From NCBI RefSeq assembly GCF_003602095.1, contig NZ_RAHH01000017.1, forward strand, positions 1 to 64,000: a DNA stretch of 64,000 nt. Direction: 5' to 3'. Of the stretch, positions 59,975-64,000 are shown in pieces. This DNA comes from Rahnella woolbedingensis (GTDB lineage: Bacteria > Pseudomonadota > Gammaproteobacteria > Enterobacterales > Enterobacteriaceae). The translations under genes and the position numbers were made by a program. The notes below the pieces were generated by a model. It had not been told where the DNA came from. It ran no database searches and saw only the letters and a program-made list of their open reading frames with translations. The first letter of the stretch is position 1, and each line of letters starts with the position of its first letter.

Positions 59975-61405
59975 TTACGCTTTGTCGTTCAGCGTCAGTG
60001 CTTCATTCTTACGATCGTTGCGGCGTTTGAAGGCATAACCGACCAGCAGCGCGACGACCCAAACCATACCGACATACAACGAAACGCGGGTATCCGGGAA
60101 GTAGCCAATCAGGCCGATGATGAACACCAGGAAAATAATACCGAATACGGAGGTGTATACACCGCCACGCAGCGGGAATTCCAGCTCTTTCACCTGTTGT
60201 TTGCTCAGCTTGCGACGGAATCCAATCTGGGAGAACAGGATCATAATCCATACCCAAACGGTCGCGAACGTCGCCAGAGAAGCGATCACCAGGAACACGT
60301 TTGACGGCATAATGTAGTTCAGATAAACCGCCACCAGCAGTGCCGCCATCATCACCAGAACGGTGACCCACGGCGTGCCCAGACGCGAAACCTTGCTGAA
60401 CATTTTCGGTGCCTGTCCCTGCTCTGCCATCCCGTGCAGCATACGACCGACGCCGAACACATCAGAGTTAATCGCAGAAAGGGACGCAGTGATCACCACG
60501 AAATTCAGGATCGCCGCCGCCGCAGTAATGCCCATATGCTGGAAGGTCAGTACGAACGGACTGCCCTGCGTACCCACCTGATTCCATGGGAAAATGGACA
60601 TAATTACAAACAGCGTACCCACGTAAAACACCAGAATACGCAGCGGAACGGAGTTAATCGCTTTCGGGATAGATTGCTTTGGATTTTCAGCTTCACCGGC
60701 CGTGATCCCGATGATTTCGATGCCGCCATAAGCAAACATCACCAGCTGGAGCGACAGAACCGTCCCCATGATGCCCTGGCTGAAGAAGCCGCCATTGCTC
60801 CAAAGATTGTGGATGCCGGTCGCCTGCCCGCCGTTGCCAATGCCCCAGAAGATAATGCCAAAGCCCGCCACGATCATGATGATAATGGTCAGTACCTTGA
60901 AGAATGAGAACCAGAATTCGAGCTCGCCGAAGACTTTCACGCTGACCAGATTGATCGCGCCGATAATCAGCACTACGCTGAGCACCCAGGTCCATTGCGG
61001 CACATCCGGGAACCAGACGCCCATATAAATGCCGAATGCCGTCACATCAGCGATGGCAACGATCAGGATTTCGAAACAATATGTCCAGCCGGTGATGTAA
61101 CCCGCCATCGGCCCGAGATAATCCTGTGCGTAACGTGCAAATGAACCGCTCTGAGGATTGTGAACGGACATCTCGCCAAGGGCTCGCATAATGATGAATG
61201 CGATAATCCCACCGACCAGATAAGCCAGCAATACGCTCGGCCCCGCCATTTTGATGGCATCTGCAGAGCCATAAAACAGACCGGTTCCGATGGCTGATCC
61301 CAGTGCCATAAAGCGAATATGGCGCGTTGTCAGACCACGTTTTAGCTTCGTGCCCGGCCCTTCGTTCTGTGCTGTTGGTTGTTCAGCTTCTTGCTGCATG
61401 TGCAT
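59975..61405 (-). CDS. proY: Amino acid permease ProY
   Basis: APC-superfamily permease of 476 residues with twelve transmembrane helices, very close to E. coli ProY (457). [19 protein letters not shown] and [18 protein letters not shown] are family signatures. ProY has been called a cryptic proline permease; later work suggests histidine in some species, so the substrate is uncertain. The N-terminus is about 15 residues longer than in E. coli; there are two candidate ATGs (61405 and 61399). It follows brnQ with a terminator between them. Confidence 0.94.
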   Translation of the reverse strand: MHMQQEAEQPTAQNEGPGTKLKRGLTTRHIRFMALGSAIGTGLFYGSADAIKMAGPSVLLAYLVGGIIAFIIMRALGEMSVHNPQSGSFARYAQDYLGPMAGYITGWTYCFEILIVAIADVTAFGIYMGVWFPDVPQWTWVLSVVLIIGAINLVSVKVFGELEFWFSFFKVLTIIIMIVAGFGIIFWGIGNGGQATGIHNLWSNGGFFSQGIMGTVLSLQLVMFAYGGIEIIGITAGEAENPKQSIPKAINSVPLRILVFYVGTLFVIMSIFPWNQVGTQGSPFVLTFQHMGITAAAAILNFVVITASLSAINSDVFGVGRMLHGMAEQGQAPKMFSKVSRLGTPWVTVLVMMAALLVAVYLNYIMPSNVFLVIASLATFATVWVWIMILFSQIGFRRKLSKQQVKELEFPLRGGVYTSVFGIIFLVFIIGLIGYFPDTRVSLYVGMVWVVALLVGYAFKRRNDRKNEALTLNDKA

Positions 61406-61471
61406 TAACCCGTGTTGTTTTTAAATATCAAAAAATCGAATTCTAAAAAAATAACTTTTAACCTGCCAATG

Positions 61472-61505
61472 AAAAAGCCACGGAAGGGTTCTCCGTGGCC
61501 TTTTT
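61472..61505 (-). terminator. Terminator of brnQ
   Basis: Eight-bp stem GCCACGGA / TCCGTGGC with a 7-nt loop, followed on the minus strand by five T; about 55 bases past the brnQ stop. The plus-strand flank also has five T. Confidence 0.88.
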
Positions 61506-61561
61506 GGCTAAATATTCGTCAGACAATCGTTATTTAAAGCCTTCGAACATTCACCCGATAA

Positions 61562-62881
61562 TCATTGGTGCGCGGTAACACTGCGCGGGCCGCTGATTTT
61601 GTCATAAATTCCGACCAGTACCAGCATTAATAATGACGGTGGTAACCAGGCGAGACCTTGCGCAGCCAGTGGCAGGTTCGCGGTCCAGGCTGGCATCAGG
61701 TCAGCAAAAGCAGAAGCCTTGATACCATCAACAATGCCGAATACCAGACTCACCACCATCACCGGTGCCACGATGCGTGTGGTGCTGTTCCACCAGCGCA
61801 GGGTGAAGCTCAGTACAACCAGCGCGATACATGGCGGATAAATCGCTGTCAGTACTGGCACGGAAATCTGAATCAGATGGCTCAACCCGAGGTTGGACAC
61901 CAGCATCGAGAACAGACCCAGAATGAACACCAGCGTTTTGTAAGACAGCGGCAGATATTGGGCAAAGAATTCTGCGCAGGCGCAGGTCAGGCCAACCGCC
62001 GTAACCATACAGGCGATGAAGATCAGCGCACCGAGGAAGAAGCTACCGATACCACCGAAAGTATGTGCCACGTAAGCATGCAGGATAACCGCACCATTAG
62101 TTGCATCCGGCACCAGCGAGGCGCTGTTTTCACCGAGTTTGAACAGGCTCAGGTAAACCAGCATCAGGCCAAGACCGGCAATCAGCCCGGCCAGAACAGT
62201 ATAGCGGGTCAGCAATTTCGCATCAGTCACACCGCGTGAACGCGCCGCATTGACGATAACAATGCCGAAGACCAGCGCACCCAGCGTATCCATTGTCAGA
62301 TAGCCGTTAACAAAGCCGCTGGAGAAAGGAACCGTCTGGTAAGCGCCGACAGCAGGCATTGGCTGACCGGCCGGCCACAGCAATGCGGCGATACCCAGTG
62401 CAGCCAGAGCGACCATTTTCAGCGGTGCCAGGAAATGGCCGACGGTATCGAGCAGACGGCCCGGATACAGGGAAATACCGATCACCAGAGAGAAATAAAT
62501 CACACTGTAGATAAGCAGCGGCAGCGGGCCGTCACCGGTCATCGGTGCAATACCGACTTCAAAGGAAACCGTCGCGGTACGCGGCGTGGCAAACAGAGGC
62601 CCGACGGCCAGATAACAGATGGTCGCCAGAAGAATACCGGCACCACGGCCAATTGGCGTACTCAGGGCATCCACTCCGCCGCCAACGCGGGCGAGCGCAA
62701 TGACTGTCATCACCGGGAGTCCGACCGCGGTAATCATAAAGCCGGCAGCAGCCCACCAGACGTCATGACCTGCCTGCAGACCCACCATTGGCGGGAAGAT
62801 GATATTCCCTGCCCCGACGAATAAGGCGAAAGTCATGAAACCCAGCGCCAGAATATCTTTATTTGTTAAACGAGTACTCAT
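61562..62881 (-). CDS. brnQ: Branched-chain amino acid transporter BrnQ (LIV-II)
   Basis: Sodium-coupled importer of leucine, isoleucine and valine, 439 residues, the same as E. coli; LIVCS family with twelve helices. N-terminal segments [30 protein letters not shown] and [12 protein letters not shown] are characteristic (quoted here only as markers at residues 9-37 and 72-83). Upstream of proY as in E. coli, but phoBR is not the next gene; a MetE-like gene is. Confidence 0.96.
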   Translation of the reverse strand: MSTRLTNKDILALGFMTFALFVGAGNIIFPPMVGLQAGHDVWWAAAGFMITAVGLPVMTVIALARVGGGVDALSTPIGRGAGILLATICYLAVGPLFATPRTATVSFEVGIAPMTGDGPLPLLIYSVIYFSLVIGISLYPGRLLDTVGHFLAPLKMVALAALGIAALLWPAGQPMPAVGAYQTVPFSSGFVNGYLTMDTLGALVFGIVIVNAARSRGVTDAKLLTRYTVLAGLIAGLGLMLVYLSLFKLGENSASLVPDATNGAVILHAYVAHTFGGIGSFFLGALIFIACMVTAVGLTCACAEFFAQYLPLSYKTLVFILGLFSMLVSNLGLSHLIQISVPVLTAIYPPCIALVVLSFTLRWWNSTTRIVAPVMVVSLVFGIVDGIKASAFADLMPAWTANLPLAAQGLAWLPPSLLMLVLVGIYDKISGPRSVTAHQ

Positions 62882-63325
62882 GATTGGTGTCGTGTTGCCT
62901 GTTCAAATGAATAAAGTGTCCGTTACTGTCGTCGTGCCACGTCGTCATAAGGATTAATGGCGTAAATCAGCCAGAGAGCACCATGTGAGGAACGAAGTGA
63001 GCTAAAAACGCCTGATGATATGCAGAAAATTACGTTGTTATGCAGGGAGTATCGAGCGACAGCGGACGCTAAGGTAAACGTTTATAGCGTATAAAGGCAA
63101 GCCGTGATCCAAAAAGCAGAGTGTTTGACCAGATTAATGTCAGCAGGCAGGTATATTCACTAAATACAGTGAAAAACACACCATATGATATGTATGATTT
63201 TTGAACTAATGAAGCACAAGATATGCTCCGATAAGACGAAAAATGCGTGAAATCACCATTCTCAGGTTATTTCACGCACAGTTCACAGCATTTTTACAAG
63301 GTCATAATTTAACCACTTTCAGTTA
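62882..63325. other. Intergenic region brnQ / MetE-like gene
   Basis: 444 bp without a gene. It holds the terminator of the MetE-like gene at its right end and must hold the brnQ promoter; no convincing -35/-10 pair was recognised. A TTTATA-GCG-TATAAA dyad lies near 63080-63096. Confidence 0.4.
63237..63278 (-). terminator. Terminator of the MetE-like gene
   Basis: Ten-bp stem TGCGTGAAAT (63244-63253) / ATTTCACGCA (63269-63278) with a 15-nt loop, followed on the minus strand by TTTTTCG. Confidence 0.75.
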
Positions 63326-64000
63326 TCACCAGACGCGGGCGGCGATATCGACGACCAGCTTCAGTTTTTCCCACTGTTGCGCTTCAGTCAGGCTGTTGCC
63401 CTCTTCCGTTGAAGCGAAACCACATTGCGGGCTGAGGCAAATCTGATTGATATCCAGATATTCTGCTGCTTCTGCCAGACGCGCTTCTACAGTTTTCGCC
63501 AGCTCCAGTTCACCTGATTTGGTGGTAATCAGACCCAGTACCGCCTGCTGATGGCCTTTTTTGATGAAACGCAACGGCTCAAAGCCACCGGAACGTTCGT
63601 TGTCGTATTCCAGGAAGAAAGCGTCGATGTTCACGCCGCCGAACAAAATCTCTGCCACCGGTTCATAGCCGCCTTCTGAAATCCAGGTTGAACGGAAGTT
63701 GCCACGGCAAACATGCAGACCTATCACCATGTCATCCGGTTTACCGGCGATGGCTTTGTTCAGCACGTCAGCGTAAGTACGCGCTAACTCTTGCGGAGAA
63801 TCACCCCGTTCGCGGATTTGCTTCTTCTGATCTTCAGAACACAGATAAGCCCACACGGTGTCATCGAGTTGCAGATAGCGACAACCGGCATCGTAGAACT
63901 CCTTAATAGCTTCACGGTAAACCTGCGCCAGATCGTCAAAGTAGTCTTTCAAATCCGGATACACTTCTTTACTGATGGCGTTACGGCCACCGCGGAAATG
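63326..64000 (-). CDS. MetE-like cobalamin-independent methyltransferase (YxjG type), 3' part
   Basis: The last 224 codons of a gene whose start lies beyond the right edge; the frame is open to base 64000, where it reads HFRGGRNAIS, so the apparent start at 63964 (GTG) is internal. It matches the C-terminal barrel of methionine synthase II: zinc ligands His and Cys in LHVCRGN, Glu in FFLEYD and Cys in SPQCGFAS, plus QLDDTVWAYLC. YxjG-type proteins lack the N-terminal half of MetE and probably methylate homocysteine or related thiols; the methyl donor is unknown. Confidence 0.88.
   Translation of the reverse strand, partial: HFRGGRNAISKEVYPDLKDYFDDLAQVYREAIKEFYDAGCRYLQLDDTVWAYLCSEDQKKQIRERGDSPQELARTYADVLNKAIAGKPDDMVIGLHVCRGNFRSTWISEGGYEPVAEILFGGVNIDAFFLEYDNERSGGFEPLRFIKKGHQQAVLGLITTKSGELELAKTVEARLAEAAEYLDINQICLSPQCGFASTEEGNSLTEAQQWEKLKLVVDIAARVW

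Overview
The window is a stretch of ordinary enterobacterial chromosome. Gene order follows the Escherichia coli K-12 segment from ffs through amtB-glnK, lon-clpXP, cyoABCDE, dxs, rib-nus and secDF to brnQ, read in the opposite direction. Base composition is near half GC. Protein variants, ERIC-type intergenic repeats and extra genes not at this E. coli locus point to a Yersiniaceae/Rahnella/Serratia-like member of Enterobacterales; the genus is an inference. There are no rRNA or tRNA genes, insertion sequences, prophage genes or CRISPR arrays. The only mobile-type DNA is three ERIC copies, one of them internally deleted.

Layout. 1-8.3 kb: 4.5S RNA, atl, ybaY, tesB, the nitrogen-controlled glnK-amtB operon with a sigma-54 promoter, and the mdlAB ABC exporter. 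8.4-13.8 kb: a DecR-type regulator divergent from a cysteine-synthase-fold enzyme (probable cysteine detoxification), cof, the SgrR-like ybaE, and queC. 13.8-25.5 kb: fadM, ybaV, ppiD, hupB, lon, clpX, clpP, tig, bolA and yajG, a protein quality-control block with sigma-32 promoters before lon and clpP. 25.6-33.9 kb: ampG, the cytochrome bo3 operon cyoABCDE behind a complex control region, and yajR. 34-48.9 kb: a lone Gfo/Idh oxidoreductase, yajQ, panE-yajL, thiI, xseB-ispA-dxs (isoprenoid precursors), an aldo-keto reductase, thiL-pgpA, nusB-ribE, ribD-nrdR and yajI. 48.9-56.4 kb: a tri-haem cytochrome c peroxidase behind a perfect FNR box, then queA-tgt-yajC-secD-secF. 56.4-64 kb: acpH, a 2-Cys peroxiredoxin with an OxyR-type site, gamma-glutamyltransferase, proY, brnQ and the 3' part of a MetE-like methyltransferase cut by the window end.

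Genes here that E. coli lacks at this locus are the DecR-linked cysteine enzyme, the Gfo/Idh oxidoreductase, the Ccp peroxidase, the peroxiredoxin/ggt pair and the MetE-like gene. I see no undescribed multi-gene system. The observations most worth following are regulatory or structural: a 15-bp-arm inverted repeat between thiI and xseB, phased ArcA-like repeats plus two TGTCA dyads before cyoA, the FNR box before ccp, the OxyR site before the peroxiredoxin, a dyad between decR and the cysteine enzyme, a 15-bp tandem repeat extending the RibD N-terminus, and an ERIC copy that ends in the yajQ stop codon.
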